Source: an uncultured Collinsella sp. (lineage in GTDB: Bacteria; Actinomycetota; Coriobacteriia; Coriobacteriales; Coriobacteriaceae). Taken from it: DNA of 64,000 bases. The position numbers and the translations under genes were made by a program. The stretch is taken from the NCBI GenBank assembly GCA_959599915.1, contig CAUGJE010000003.1, positions 155,059 through 219,058 on the forward strand, read 5' to 3'. The notes beneath the pieces were generated by a model. The model saw only the letters and a list, made by a program, of their open reading frames with translations, ran no database searches and was not told the origin of the DNA. Positions 1 through 8,823 of the stretch are shown one piece after another (position 1 is the stretch's first letter; each line of letters starts with the position of its first letter).

Positions 1-90
1 TCGGTGGCAATGTCCATGCGCTCGACAAAGCTGTTGAGGAGCGTGGTGTCGATGCCATCGATGGCCTGGCGGATGTCAGCAAGGTCCATG
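1..90 (-). CDS. Chorismate mutase domain protein (AroQ type), N-terminal part only
   Basis: The reading frame begins at an ATG whose complement is at 88-90 and runs off the left edge of the window, so only 30 residues are seen. They begin MDLADIRQAIDGIDTTLL and continue with a FVERMDIA segment. This is the first helix of an AroQ-type chorismate mutase, with the usual I-D-x-I-D-x-x-L-L and E-R-M pattern. An AAGGGG ribosome binding site precedes the start. It is the last visible gene of the aromatic operon, so it is either a free chorismate mutase or the N terminus of a mutase-prephenate dehydratase (PheA). The window cannot decide between them, but the operon otherwise lacks a prephenate dehydratase. 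Confidence 0.75.
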
Positions 91-113
91 GAGGCCCCTT
101 TCGTGAATCGTTG

Positions 114-247
114 CCTGGGGTAGTTAATTTGGGACGGGGCTTTTTTAGCTACCCTTTGGCTGTCGACGAATCGATGGGTGCCAGGGCAAATATCAACTGG
201 CACATGGGGTAGCTAAAAAAGCCCCGTCCCAAATTAACTACCCCAGG
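114..247. repeat. Long palindromic intergenic element, copy 1
   Basis: Two perfectly complementary 41-base arms (114-154 and 207-247) are separated by a 52-base loop. The loop holds a smaller 7-bp inverted repeat (178-184 with 197-203). The right arm ends six bases after the aroC stop codon, so the element fills the space between aroC and the chorismate mutase gene. Each arm has a GGGACGGGGC core and a run of six T or A. A related copy lies at 33877-33983. It could be a MITE/REP-like element or a transcription terminator or attenuator. Confidence 0.85.
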
Positions 248-252
248 GTGGG

Positions 253-1350
253 TTAGAGCTGGCCTGCGTCCTCGAGGAGGGCGTCCCAGATGGCGAGGGC
301 GGCGGCTGCTTCGGCAACGGGGACGGCTCGGGGGACGATGCAGGGATCGTGGCGGCCGTGGACCGAGAGCTCGGCATTTTCCATAGCGTCCATGTCCACC
401 GTCTGCTGCTCGCGGCCAATCGAGGGCGTCGGCTTTACGGCCATGCGCCACATGACGGGCGCGCCGGTCGAAATACCGCCCAGGATGCCGCCGGCGTTGT
501 TGGACTCGACCTCGATCTCGCCGGTCTCGGCATCGATGCGATACGGATCATTGTTCTCGCTGCCGCGCATGGCGGCCACGGCAAAGCCCATGCCAAACTC
601 CACGCCCTTTACGGCGGGAATGCCAAACGCGATCTGCGCGATGCGGTTCTCGATGCCGTCGAACATGGGGTCGCCGATGCCCGCGGGAAGCCCGTAAATG
701 CCGCACTCCACGATGCCGCCGATGCTGTCGAGTTCGTCGCGCGCGGCTAGGATTTCCTCGCGCATGCGGCCGGCTGCGGCGGCGTCAATGCACGGCAGAT
801 CGTTCGTAAGGATCGCCTTGCGGTCGGCCTCGCGATAGACTATGTCGTCCATCGGCAGGTCTGAGATGCCGCCGATCTGCGCCACATGCGCCATCACGTT
901 AATGCCGCGGGCCTCGAGTGCCTGCAGCGCAATGCCGCCGGCGATGCACAGGGGTGCCGTTAGGCGGCCGGAGAAATGCCCGCCACCGGCGACATCGTGC
1001 ATGTTGTGATACTTCATGCGCGCAGGGAAGTCCGCATGTCCCGGACGGGGCTTGCGGCGCAGCTCGGAGTAATCCTTGGAGCGCGTGTTGGTGTTCTCGA
1101 TAATCGCGGCAATGGGCGCGCCGGTGGTGTGCCCATCGACCACGCCGGCGATGATTTGGGCGGCGTCGGCCTCGCGGCGCTTGGTCGCGGTCTCGTCGCG
1201 ACCGGGGGCGCGACGGTTCAAAAAGGCCTGCAGCGCTTCTTGGTCAACGGCGATGCCGGCGGGGACGCCATCGAGCGAGCAGCCGATGGCGGGGGAGTGC
1301 GACTGGCCGAAGATGCTTACGTGCAAGACGTTGCCAAAGGTCGAGGACAT
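253..1350 (-). CDS. aroC: Chorismate synthase
   Basis: This 365-residue enzyme makes chorismate from 5-enolpyruvylshikimate-3-phosphate with reduced FMN, the last step of the shikimate pathway. The N terminus (GQSHSPAIGCSLDGVP), the RRAPGRDETATKRREAD stretch near residues 46-62, a GGGHFSGRLTAPLCIAGG segment and a C-terminal RHDPCIVPRAVPVAEA block are all classic chorismate synthase signatures, and the length is normal. The GAGGAGGA ribosome binding site lies inside the last codons of aroA, and the aroA stop is one base from this ATG, so the genes are translationally coupled. The gene is followed by the palindromic element at 114-247, which may reduce readthrough to the chorismate mutase. Confidence 0.97.
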   Translation of the reverse strand: MSSTFGNVLHVSIFGQSHSPAIGCSLDGVPAGIAVDQEALQAFLNRRAPGRDETATKRREADAAQIIAGVVDGHTTGAPIAAIIENTNTRSKDYSELRRKPRPGHADFPARMKYHNMHDVAGGGHFSGRLTAPLCIAGGIALQALEARGINVMAHVAQIGGISDLPMDDIVYREADRKAILTNDLPCIDAAAAGRMREEILAARDELDSIGGIVECGIYGLPAGIGDPMFDGIENRIAQIAFGIPAVKGVEFGMGFAVAAMRGSENNDPYRIDAETGEIEVESNNAGGILGGISTGAPVMWRMAVKPTPSIGREQQTVDMDAMENAELSVHGRHDPCIVPRAVPVAEAAAALAIWDALLEDAGQL

Positions 1351-1351
1351 G

Positions 1352-2671
1352 CTATTCCTCCTCGAGTGTGACCTTGCCGCCCAGCAGGCGGTAGTGGTCG
1401 AAGAAATCGGGATAGGACTTGTTGACGGCCTCGGCGCCGTGGATCACGACCTCGCCGGCGGCGCGGCTCGCGGCGATAGCGGCCATCATGGCGATGCGGT
1501 GGTCGTTGTGCGAATCGACCTCGCCGCCGGTGAAGGCATCGACACCCTTGATGATGAGGTCATCGCCGGCAATGCGCACCTGCGCGCCCAGCGCGGTGAG
1601 CTCGCGGGTGGTGGTGACCAGGCGGTCGGATTCCTTGATGCGCAGACGGGCGCAATCGCGGATAAAGGTGCGGCCCTGTGCCAGTGAGGCCACGGCCGAG
1701 ATGACGGGCACCAGGTCCGGAATGTCGTGGGCACTCATCTCAAAGCCGGCGAGCTTGTCGGACTGCACGGTGGCGGCGTTGGTGGAGCGCACGATGCGGG
1801 CGCCAAAGCGCGAAAGCGCGGCAAGCACGTTACGGTCGCCCTGTGCGGAGCTTAGCGACACGCCCTCGACGGTGATTGGGTCGGTGCCGATGGCACCGGC
1901 GCACAGCCAAAAGGCGGCGTTGGACCAGTCGCCCTCGACGGCTACGCTGCCGGGCGTGCGGTACGAGCCGCTGCTCACGCGGAAGTTCGTGACCTCGGGC
2001 TGGCCGTCCTTGGCCGGAATACGCTCGACGTTGACCTCGACGCCAAAGGCCTTCATGGCCTGGATCGTCAGGTTGATGTAGGGACGGCTCTCAATGAGGC
2101 CGGTTACCTGCACGCAGGAGGGCTGGGCCAGCAGCGGGGCTGCCAGCAGAAGGCCGGAGATATACTGCGAGCTCACGTTGCCCGGAAGCACAAAGGTGCC
2201 CGGGCGCATGCGGCCGCTCGTCTTGAGCGGAAAACCGCCCAGACCCTGTAGGTCGCAGCCGGCGGCGATGATCTCGTCCGAGAGCGGGGAGAGCGGGCGG
2301 GCGCCCAGGCGGCCCTGGCCTACGAAGGTGGCATCCGCACCCAGCGCGCAGGCGACAGGCAGCATAAAGCGCAGCGTGGAGCCACTTTCACCGCAGTCAA
2401 GCGTGCCGCCGGCAAGGGCCTTGAGCAGGCCAAACTCAACACTCTTCATGGTGGGGTGGACCTGGAAGCCGTCCTCGACGGTCTCGATGCGAGCACCCAG
2501 TGCCGTAAGGCAGCGCACCGTGGCCTCGATGTCGGCGCAGGTGGTGTTGCAGGTGACGTGCGTCTCGCCGTTGGCAAGCGCAGCGCAGATGATGAGGCGA
2601 TGCGCCATCGACTTGGACGCGATGGCGGGAACGGTGCCCTTAAGCGGGGACGGGGTGATGCGGGCTAGCAT
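1352..2671 (-). CDS. aroA: 3-phosphoshikimate 1-carboxyvinyltransferase (EPSP synthase)
   Basis: This 439-residue enzyme transfers the enolpyruvyl group of PEP to shikimate-3-phosphate. It has the expected phosphate-binding start (G-T-V-P-A-I-A-S-K-S-M-A-H-R at residues 13-26) and the substrate-loop segment CGESGSTLRFMLPVA. It also has the late IKESDRL and DHRIAMMAA motifs. Its ATG overlaps the aroB stop codon by a few bases, so it is coupled to aroB, and it ends one base before aroC. Pathway order and spacing place it firmly in the same transcript. Nothing in the active-site motifs looks altered. Confidence 0.97.
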   Translation of the reverse strand: MLARITPSPLKGTVPAIASKSMAHRLIICAALANGETHVTCNTTCADIEATVRCLTALGARIETVEDGFQVHPTMKSVEFGLLKALAGGTLDCGESGSTLRFMLPVACALGADATFVGQGRLGARPLSPLSDEIIAAGCDLQGLGGFPLKTSGRMRPGTFVLPGNVSSQYISGLLLAAPLLAQPSCVQVTGLIESRPYINLTIQAMKAFGVEVNVERIPAKDGQPEVTNFRVSSGSYRTPGSVAVEGDWSNAAFWLCAGAIGTDPITVEGVSLSSAQGDRNVLAALSRFGARIVRSTNAATVQSDKLAGFEMSAHDIPDLVPVISAVASLAQGRTFIRDCARLRIKESDRLVTTTRELTALGAQVRIAGDDLIIKGVDAFTGGEVDSHNDHRIAMMAAIAASRAAGEVVIHGAEAVNKSYPDFFDHYRLLGGKVTLEEE

Positions 2672-3771
2672 GCGGATGCGTCTCCCTTCTGGCCGAGGCC
2701 CTCGGCAATGAGTTCGTGGAAAGTGGAAAGCGGCGTGCGGTCGATGCTGCAGCGGCCAATGCCGTGCGGAATCACTAGATCGATGGTGTCGCCCGCGCGC
2801 TTCTTGTCGTGGAGCGCCTCGGCAAAGACGGCATCGGCATCTAGGTCGCAGCGGGTCTTGAGGCCATGGCGGGCGCAGAGTTCCTCAATACGATCGGGCA
2901 GTGCAGCATCGCAAATGCCGTGCAGGGCCGCGGCGCGCGTGATGATGCCCATGCCGATTGAAACGCAGTTGCCGTGTCCGAGCTCAAAGTGCTCGCAGGC
3001 CTCGACGGCGTGTCCGGCGCTGTGTCCAAAGTTGAGGAGCTTGCGCTGGTTGGTTTCGCGCTCGTCGGCGACGACCACGGCGCGCTTGATGTCGATATTG
3101 CGGGCGATGATGAGCGCTACGCGGGCCACATCGCGGTTGAGCAGCTCCAGCGTGAGCGGGGTCTTCTCCAGCTCGGCGAAAAGCTCCGGGTCGGCGATCA
3201 CGGCGTGCTTGACGACCTCGCCGCAGCCGTCGGCGAACTGCTCGGGCGTGAGGGTGGCCAGACACCCCACGTCGGCGATAACCACGCTCGGCTGCCAAAA
3301 GGCGCCGGCCAAGTTCTTGCCGGCAGCCAGATCGATGGCGGTCTTGCCTCCCACCGACGAATCCACCATGGCGAGCAGGCTCGTCGGGATCTGCACAAAC
3401 TTGCAGCCGCGCATGTAGGTGGCGGCCACAAAGCCCGCCACGTCGCCCACGACGCCGCCGCCGAGTGCCACGATCACGTCGGAGCGCGAAAGCTCGTGCT
3501 CGGCCACAAACTCCAAAATGGCAACATAGGTTTCGGCGCGCTTATGGGCCTCGCCGGCCTCGAAGGTGCAGATGCTCACCTCGTAGCCTGACGCCTCCAG
3601 GCTCTGCTTAACGGGCATCTGGTAGAGCGGGCCCACGTTGGTGTCCGTAACGATGACGGCCTTGGTGCCGCCGGCAGTGGCGCGCACGAGCGGTCCCGCC
3701 TGCTCCAGCAAAAACGTGCCAACATGCACCTGGTAGGGGCGTGCGGTGTCGATATCGATGGTAATCGCCAT
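2665..3771 (-). CDS. aroB: 3-dehydroquinate synthase
   Basis: This 368-residue NAD- and metal-dependent enzyme converts DAHP to 3-dehydroquinate, the second shikimate step. The NAD-binding GGGVVGDVAGFVAATYMRG segment (about residues 104-122), the QIPTSLLAMVDSSVGGKTAID block and the metal-ligand region around NFGHSAGHAVE and ELGHGNCVSIG are clear. The C terminus overlaps the start of aroA, and a GAAAGGA ribosome binding site precedes the ATG. Unlike in many actinobacteria it is not fused or adjacent to a shikimate kinase; aroE, aroK and aroD are not in this window. Confidence 0.97.
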   Translation of the reverse strand: MAITIDIDTARPYQVHVGTFLLEQAGPLVRATAGGTKAVIVTDTNVGPLYQMPVKQSLEASGYEVSICTFEAGEAHKRAETYVAILEFVAEHELSRSDVIVALGGGVVGDVAGFVAATYMRGCKFVQIPTSLLAMVDSSVGGKTAIDLAAGKNLAGAFWQPSVVIADVGCLATLTPEQFADGCGEVVKHAVIADPELFAELEKTPLTLELLNRDVARVALIIARNIDIKRAVVVADERETNQRKLLNFGHSAGHAVEACEHFELGHGNCVSIGMGIITRAAALHGICDAALPDRIEELCARHGLKTRCDLDADAVFAEALHDKKRAGDTIDLVIPHGIGRCSIDRTPLSTFHELIAEGLGQKGDASAC

Positions 3772-3807
3772 AAGCTTCGGTCCTTTCGACCTGGCGTGAT
3801 GGGTGGT

Positions 3808-4722
3808 CTAGTGGGAGGCCTCGTCGTCGAGTGCGCGCTTGATGCGATCGCCCTCGGCAAGGAGATTCTCCAGATAGCGCTGGTCGCGGTCCTTGAGCGC
3901 ACGGCTGTAGGCGCCGAGCGATTCGATCAGATGGTCAATCTCGAAGGCGAGCGCATTGGCGTCGTCGATCATGAGCTCGGACCACATCTGCGGATTGAGG
4001 TGCGCTACGCGGGTGAGGTCGCGGTAGCTGCCGGCCGAAAAGCCGTGGTGGACCTGAGCAGTCGGGCTCTTAACGTAGGCGTTGGAGACGACGTGCGCGA
4101 GCTGGCTCGTAAAGGCGATGACGCGGTCGTGGTCGGCGGCGCTCGTTACGCTGAACTTGCCAAAGCCCAGGGGACGCACCATCTCGCGCACCTGGCCCAA
4201 AAGCTCCAGCTTAAGTGCGTCGGCCACCGCGGGCGGAACGAGCACGAGCGGTGCGCCCTGGAACAGGTCGGCGCGGGAATGCGCGTAGCCCGAGAACTGC
4301 GTGCCCGCCATGGGGTGCGCGCCCACAAAGTAAAAGCCGTGCTCGCGGGCAAGCTCAAAGGCGCGCTCGCACACGATGCCCTTGACGCCCACCGTGTCGA
4401 TCACCACGGGGCCCATGATGGCATCAGTGTCGGTGGCGTCGGCGAGTGCCTGAGCATGCGCCTCGAGCCACTCGATGCAGGCCTCGGGGTAGCAAGCCAA
4501 GACGATGATGTCGCATTCGCCGAGTGTCTTGTCGTTGAGCTCGCCGGCGACGGTGCCCATGCTGGCGGCGGTCATGACATCGTCATCGGGGTCCCAGGCC
4601 AGCACGCGGACGCCCGCCTGCGCATAGCCGCGGGCAAAGCTGCCGCCGATGAGGCCAAGGCCGACGATGCCGGCGCACTTGGGGCCGCCCTGGTTAACGC
4701 GCGCGTTTCTCACTGTACCCAT
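3808..4722 (-). CDS. tyrA: Prephenate dehydrogenase
   Basis: This 304-residue protein has an N-terminal Rossmann fold (GLGLIGGSFARGYA, from about residue 21) and the helical C-terminal domain of TyrA-type prephenate dehydrogenases. It oxidatively decarboxylates prephenate on the way to tyrosine. The segment GAHPMAGTQFSGYAHS carries the conserved H-P-M-A-G substrate motif. No ACT domain is present, so tyrosine feedback, if any, is not through that module. It starts three bases after the aroF stop and lies 36 bases upstream of aroB in the same operon. The first 15 residues are poorly conserved in type, so a slightly later start is possible, but none has a better ribosome binding site. Confidence 0.93.
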   Translation of the reverse strand: MGTVRNARVNQGGPKCAGIVGLGLIGGSFARGYAQAGVRVLAWDPDDDVMTAASMGTVAGELNDKTLGECDIIVLACYPEACIEWLEAHAQALADATDTDAIMGPVVIDTVGVKGIVCERAFELAREHGFYFVGAHPMAGTQFSGYAHSRADLFQGAPLVLVPPAVADALKLELLGQVREMVRPLGFGKFSVTSAADHDRVIAFTSQLAHVVSNAYVKSPTAQVHHGFSAGSYRDLTRVAHLNPQMWSELMIDDANALAFEIDHLIESLGAYSRALKDRDQRYLENLLAEGDRIKRALDDEASH

Positions 4723-4725
4723 GGG

Positions 4726-5748
4726 CTACTCCATGGTCTCTTGGCAGACAACCTCGCGGATGGCTCGGATGCGGCGCATGGTGTCGTCGAACTGATCGGG
4801 GGTGAGGGCCTGAGCGCCGTCGGACCATGCGCGGCTGGGCTCGTCGTGGACCTCGATCTCCAGGCCGTTGGCACCGCAGGCGGTCGCGGCGAGCGCCATG
4901 GGCTCAACGTAGCGGGTGTAGCCGGTGGCGTGGCTGGGGTCGGCGACGACGGGCAGGTGCGACAGGTGGTGCAGCACCGGCACGGCGTTGAGGTCGAAGG
5001 TGTTGCGGGTGCGGGTCTCGAAGGTGCGGATGCCGCGCTCGCACAGGATGACGTTGTCGTTGCCCTCGCTCATGATGTACTCGGCGGCCATGAGCAGCTC
5101 ATCGATTGTGCCGGACATGCCGCGCTTAAGCAAGATCGGAGTCTTGGTCTTGCCGACCTCCTTGAGCAGGGGGAAATTCTGGGCGTTGCGAGCGCCAATC
5201 TGCATGACGTCAATCTTCTTGTCGAGGAAGACCTGCACGTCGCGCGGGTCCATGATCTCGGTGACGATCGGCATGTCGAGCTCGGCGGATGCCTCGCACA
5301 GCAGGTCCAGACCGGCGGGGCCCATGCCCTGGTAGGCGTACGGGGAAGTGCGGGGCTTGTAGGCGCCGCCGCGCAGCATCGTGGCGCCGGCTGCCTTCAC
5401 GCGGCGGGCGATGCGGATGAGGTTCTCGCCCTCGACGGAGCACGGGCCGGCGATGACCTGGAACTGGTCGCCGCCGATCTTGACGCCGTGGCCGCAGTCG
5501 ATGACGGAGTCCTCGGGGTGGAACTTGCGGTTGGCGCGCTTGAACGGCTCGGAGACGCGCTGCACGCGCTCGACGACGTCCATGGACTCGAGCAGGAATG
5601 GGTCGATCTTGGTCGTATCGCCCACCAGGCCGATGATCGTCTCGTTCTCGCCGCGCGAGACGTCGGTCTTCAGGCCCTTTTTCTCAATCCAGCTGACGAT
5701 ATGGCTGACGGCCTCGTCGCTGGCGCTCTGCTTTAAAATTGCAATCAT
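4726..5748 (-). CDS. aroF: 3-deoxy-7-phosphoheptulonate synthase (DAHP synthase, type I-beta)
   Basis: This is the first enzyme of the shikimate pathway, condensing PEP and erythrose-4-phosphate. The 340-residue frame starts MIAILKQSASDEAV, the ferredoxin-like regulatory domain seen at the N terminus of Thermotoga-type DAHP synthases. It is followed by a barrel with AGPCSVEG, LRGGAYKPRTSPYAYQG, LLKRGMSGT and PVVADPSHATG. I chose the ATG at 5746-5748 because AAGAGG sits just upstream and the family starts here; the frame is open for 16 further codons. The FL domain is the known site of tyrosine or phenylalanine feedback in relatives. It is the first gene of the operon; no attenuator or T-box is evident in the 200 bases before it. 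Confidence 0.96.
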   Translation of the reverse strand: MIAILKQSASDEAVSHIVSWIEKKGLKTDVSRGENETIIGLVGDTTKIDPFLLESMDVVERVQRVSEPFKRANRKFHPEDSVIDCGHGVKIGGDQFQVIAGPCSVEGENLIRIARRVKAAGATMLRGGAYKPRTSPYAYQGMGPAGLDLLCEASAELDMPIVTEIMDPRDVQVFLDKKIDVMQIGARNAQNFPLLKEVGKTKTPILLKRGMSGTIDELLMAAEYIMSEGNDNVILCERGIRTFETRTRNTFDLNAVPVLHHLSHLPVVADPSHATGYTRYVEPMALAATACGANGLEIEVHDEPSRAWSDGAQALTPDQFDDTMRRIRAIREVVCQETME

Positions 5749-5911
5749 GGTTTGCCTCTTACCTCGATGGATAACCCTTGCAAAAACGGCCCGCATCGCG
5801 AGCCGTGTATATATGGTGCATGAGAGTTTATACTATCTGATTCGCTTTTGCCTTCTAAAGTGAGCCGTTGCGCCGCGTCTTCCCCGGAATTGCAAAGCTT
5901 TTTCTTTTATT

Positions 5912-5941
5912 TTGATAGCCCGTGGTGCACTTGGGTATAAT
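5912..5941 (+). promoter_or_regulatory. Promoter of the tRNA-Arg gene
   Basis: TTGATA at 5912-5917 and TATAAT at 5936-5941 are separated by 18 bases and lie 11 bases before the tRNA. This is a near-consensus housekeeping sigma promoter. Confidence 0.8.
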
Positions 5942-5952
5942 GCCAAACGTTG

Positions 5953-6029
5953 GCCCTATTAGCTCAGGGGATTAGAGCGTCTGCCTCCGGAGCAGAAGGC
6001 CGTTGGTTCGAATCCAACATGGGGCACCA
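5953..6029 (+). tRNA. tRNA-Arg (anticodon CCG)
   Basis: The cloverleaf folds fully. The acceptor stem is GCCCTAT with ATGGGGC, the D stem GCTC/GAGC and the anticodon stem TCTGC/GCAGA. The loop CTCCGGA gives anticodon CCG, and the T arm is GTTGG-TTCGAAT-CCAAC. The 3' CCA is encoded at 6027-6029. It reads the CGG arginine codon. Confidence 0.97.
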
Positions 6030-6040
6030 TCGAACGTGAG

Positions 6041-6077
6041 ACCGTCCGAACCTCGCATGGTCGGGGCGGTTTTTCTT
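6041..6077 (+). terminator. Terminator after tRNA-Arg
   Basis: An imperfect GC-rich hairpin (ACCGTCCGAACC pairing with GGTCGGGGCGGT) is followed directly by a TTTTTCTT run. Confidence 0.7.
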
Positions 6078-6105
6078 ATACCGACGCGACGTGATGGGAC
6101 GTGGT

Positions 6106-8823
6106 ATGGCAGCAACGGATATCGAGCGCGGACTCTCGACCGCCGAGGTCGAGGAGCGCATCGCCGCCGGTAAGATCAACCGCAACATGGAGCTCAAGAC
6201 CAAGTCGGTCAAAGAGCTCATCATCGAGAACCTCTGCACGCTGTTCAATTTGATCAACGTGATTTTGGCGTTCCTAGTCATTTTGACCGGTTCGTTTAAG
6301 AATCTGACGTTCCTGTTCGTGGTGTTTCTCAATACCGCCATCGGCGTCATCCAGTCCATGCGTTCCAAGAAGATGGTCGATAAGCTCACGCTGCTGACCT
6401 CCAAGAAGGCCATTGCGGTGCGCGACGGCGCCGAGGTGGAGCTCGACCTGGACCAGATCGTGCTCGACGATATCATCCGCCTGAGGCGCGGCGACCAGAT
6501 TCCCGCTGACGCCGTGGTGGTTTCGGGCGAGGCGCTCGTGAACGAGAGCCTGCTGACGGGTGAGAGCGACCTCATTAAGAAACAGCCCGGTTCCGAGCTC
6601 ATGAGCGGCAGCTTTATCGACTCGGGCTTGCTGCGCGTCCGCGTGATCCATGTCGGCGCCGACAACTACGTGGCCAAAATTAATAACGAGGCGAAGTACG
6701 TCAAAAAGGTCAATTCCGAGATCATGAACGCGCTTAACGCCATCGTGCGCTTTGCGAGCATCATCATGATCCCGCTCGGTTTGGCGTTGTTTGCCTCGAG
6801 TGTGAGCGAGCTGTGGGATGCCGCGGGAACCCCGGGCGATAGCGCGCTTTCGTGGTGCTTCTCCGAGCTGTTGGCTGGTCATGTGCCTTCGTCGGCGCTG
6901 CTGTCCACGGTGGGCGCCCTGCTGGGCATGATCCCGCAAGGCCTGGTGCTGCTGACCTCGTCGGTGCTCGCCATCGCCACGGTGCGCCTGGCCCGCCGCA
7001 AGGTACTCGCGCAGCAGCTCTACTGCATTGAGACGCTCGCGCGCGTCGACGTGCTGTGCCTGGACAAGACGGGCACCATCACGTCGGGCCGCATGGAGGT
7101 CGAGGGTACCTATCCGCTGCCGGTCGAGGGTATGGGTGCGGGGGAGGGCGACGCCGCCGTTCCCGTCGATACCACGGTGCTCGATTTTGCGCTGGCTAAC
7201 GTCGCACGTGCGACCTCGGCCGATGCCAACGAGACCTGCCAGGCGCTGCTCAACTACTACGCCGACCGCCCGGTCGAGGTGTCTGAGCCGCTGTCGGTCA
7301 TTCCGTTCTCGTCGTCCAAAAAGTGGAGCGGTGCCTCGTTTGCGCAGGGCTCCTATGTGATGGGCGCGGCGCAATTTGTGCTTTCAGAGCGCGCCTTTTC
7401 GCAGGTCGAGAACCGCGTGGCCGAACTTGCCGACACCTGCCGCGTGCTTGTGGTGGCCTGCGTGGACGGCTTTACGCCCGATGGCGATATGGTGGGCGAG
7501 GCCGAGCCCGTGGGCTTTGTGACCATTCGCGACGAGATCCGCACCTCGGCCGCCGAGACCATCGGGTACTTTAACGAGCAGGGCGTGACCCTCAACGTGA
7601 TCAGTGGCGACGACCCGCGTACGGTGTCGTCGATTGCGCGCGTGGTGGGCGTGCCGGGGGCGGACGCTTATGTGGACGCCACGACGCTCGATACGCCGGC
7701 CAAGCTCGATGCCGCAGTGGACCGCTACCATGTCTTTGGTCGTGTGACCCCGCAGCAGAAGCGCGAGCTCGTGCAGGCACTCAAGCGCCGCGAGCACACC
7801 GTGGCCATGACGGGCGACGGCGTTAACGATGTGCTAGCGCTCAAGGAGGCTGACTGCTCCGTCGCCATGGCGGCTGGCTCCGACGCCGCGCGTAACGTGG
7901 CCGAGATCGTACTCGTCGACAACGACTTTGCCTCGATGCCCGCCTTGGTGGCCGAGGGCCGTCGCTCCATCAACAACCTGCAGCGCTCCGCGGCGCTGTT
8001 CCTGACCAAAACGCTGTTCTCGATGGGCTTGGCGGCGCTGTGCATCGCGCTGCCGCCGTACCCCTTCGAGCCCATCCAGATGACGCTCATTAACTTCTTC
8101 TGTATTGGCGCGCCGGGCTTTGTGTTGGGCCTGGAGCCCAACAATGCTCGCGTGAAGGGATCGTTCCTGACGAACGCGCTCAAGCGGGCACTGCCGGCGT
8201 CGATTGCGGTCATTTTGGCTGCGGCGCTCGATATCTTTGTGGCGCGCGTGTTTGGCTTTAGCCAGCTCACGCTGTCTACGATGTGCCTGCTTACGTCGTG
8301 CGCGGCGAGCGTCAGCCTGATCTGGCGCATCTCGCAGCCTCTCACGCCCTTACGTGTGGTGCTCTTTGTGTTTGTAGTCGCCGGCATCCTGGTGGGCGTT
8401 ATCGGATTCCCGGAGCTGCTGTCTATTGCCAACCTGACAATGGGCCAGATGGTTATCTTGGCTGCCGTCGTGGTCTTTACCTGCTCGGTGTTTTTTAAGC
8501 TCGCCACGATGATGGATTCGCTCAAGCCGCGTCGTCGTCATGCCGCAACTGGTTTTGGCCGCGGTGTTCGCGTCCGCCTGGGTCGCGGTGGCGGCAAGGT
8601 GAGCTCGACGGGTTCGACGGCGGAGCGTTTTGCCAAGCGCGTCGCCGCCGACATGGCGCAGCGCCGCGAAGCTCGCACCGTTCGTGAGGCCGAGGCCCGC
8701 GCACTCGAGGGCGTGGCCCAGGCCCAGCCCAAGAAAAAGAAGCCCACGGGCGCCAAGCGCTCCCGCGTAACCAAGTCCGCCCAAGGCCTCAAAGTTTCGA
8801 TGCCAAGCAAAAAGAAGAAGTAG
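6106..8823 (+). CDS. P-type cation-transporting ATPase (CtpE-like)
   Basis: This is a membrane pump of about 905 residues. The actuator motif TGES is at about 151-154, the phosphorylated Asp in DKTGTI at about 320 and the hinge TGDGVND at about 569-575. Hydrophobic segments are arranged as in P2-like pumps. The helix before the phosphorylation domain reads IPQGLVLLTSS followed by ARRKVLAQQLYCIETLARVD, resembling mycobacterial CtpE and related calcium-type pumps, so the substrate is probably a divalent cation (inference). The frame also has a GTG at 6091 and an ATG at 6094. I prefer ATG 6106, which has a weak GGGA upstream and fits family N termini. The last 90 residues are an unusual Lys/Arg-rich tail ending in KKKK, probably cytosolic. 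Confidence 0.9.
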   Translation: MAATDIERGLSTAEVEERIAAGKINRNMELKTKSVKELIIENLCTLFNLINVILAFLVILTGSFKNLTFLFVVFLNTAIGVIQSMRSKKMVDKLTLLTSKKAIAVRDGAEVELDLDQIVLDDIIRLRRGDQIPADAVVVSGEALVNESLLTGESDLIKKQPGSELMSGSFIDSGLLRVRVIHVGADNYVAKINNEAKYVKKVNSEIMNALNAIVRFASIIMIPLGLALFASSVSELWDAAGTPGDSALSWCFSELLAGHVPSSALLSTVGALLGMIPQGLVLLTSSVLAIATVRLARRKVLAQQLYCIETLARVDVLCLDKTGTITSGRMEVEGTYPLPVEGMGAGEGDAAVPVDTTVLDFALANVARATSADANETCQALLNYYADRPVEVSEPLSVIPFSSSKKWSGASFAQGSYVMGAAQFVLSERAFSQVENRVAELADTCRVLVVACVDGFTPDGDMVGEAEPVGFVTIRDEIRTSAAETIGYFNEQGVTLNVISGDDPRTVSSIARVVGVPGADAYVDATTLDTPAKLDAAVDRYHVFGRVTPQQKRELVQALKRREHTVAMTGDGVNDVLALKEADCSVAMAAGSDAARNVAEIVLVDNDFASMPALVAEGRRSINNLQRSAALFLTKTLFSMGLAALCIALPPYPFEPIQMTLINFFCIGAPGFVLGLEPNNARVKGSFLTNALKRALPASIAVILAAALDIFVARVFGFSQLTLSTMCLLTSCAASVSLIWRISQPLTPLRVVLFVFVVAGILVGVIGFPELLSIANLTMGQMVILAAVVVFTCSVFFKLATMMDSLKPRRRHAATGFGRGVRVRLGRGGGKVSSTGSTAERFAKRVAADMAQRREARTVREAEARALEGVAQAQPKKKKPTGAKRSRVTKSAQGLKVSMPSKKKK

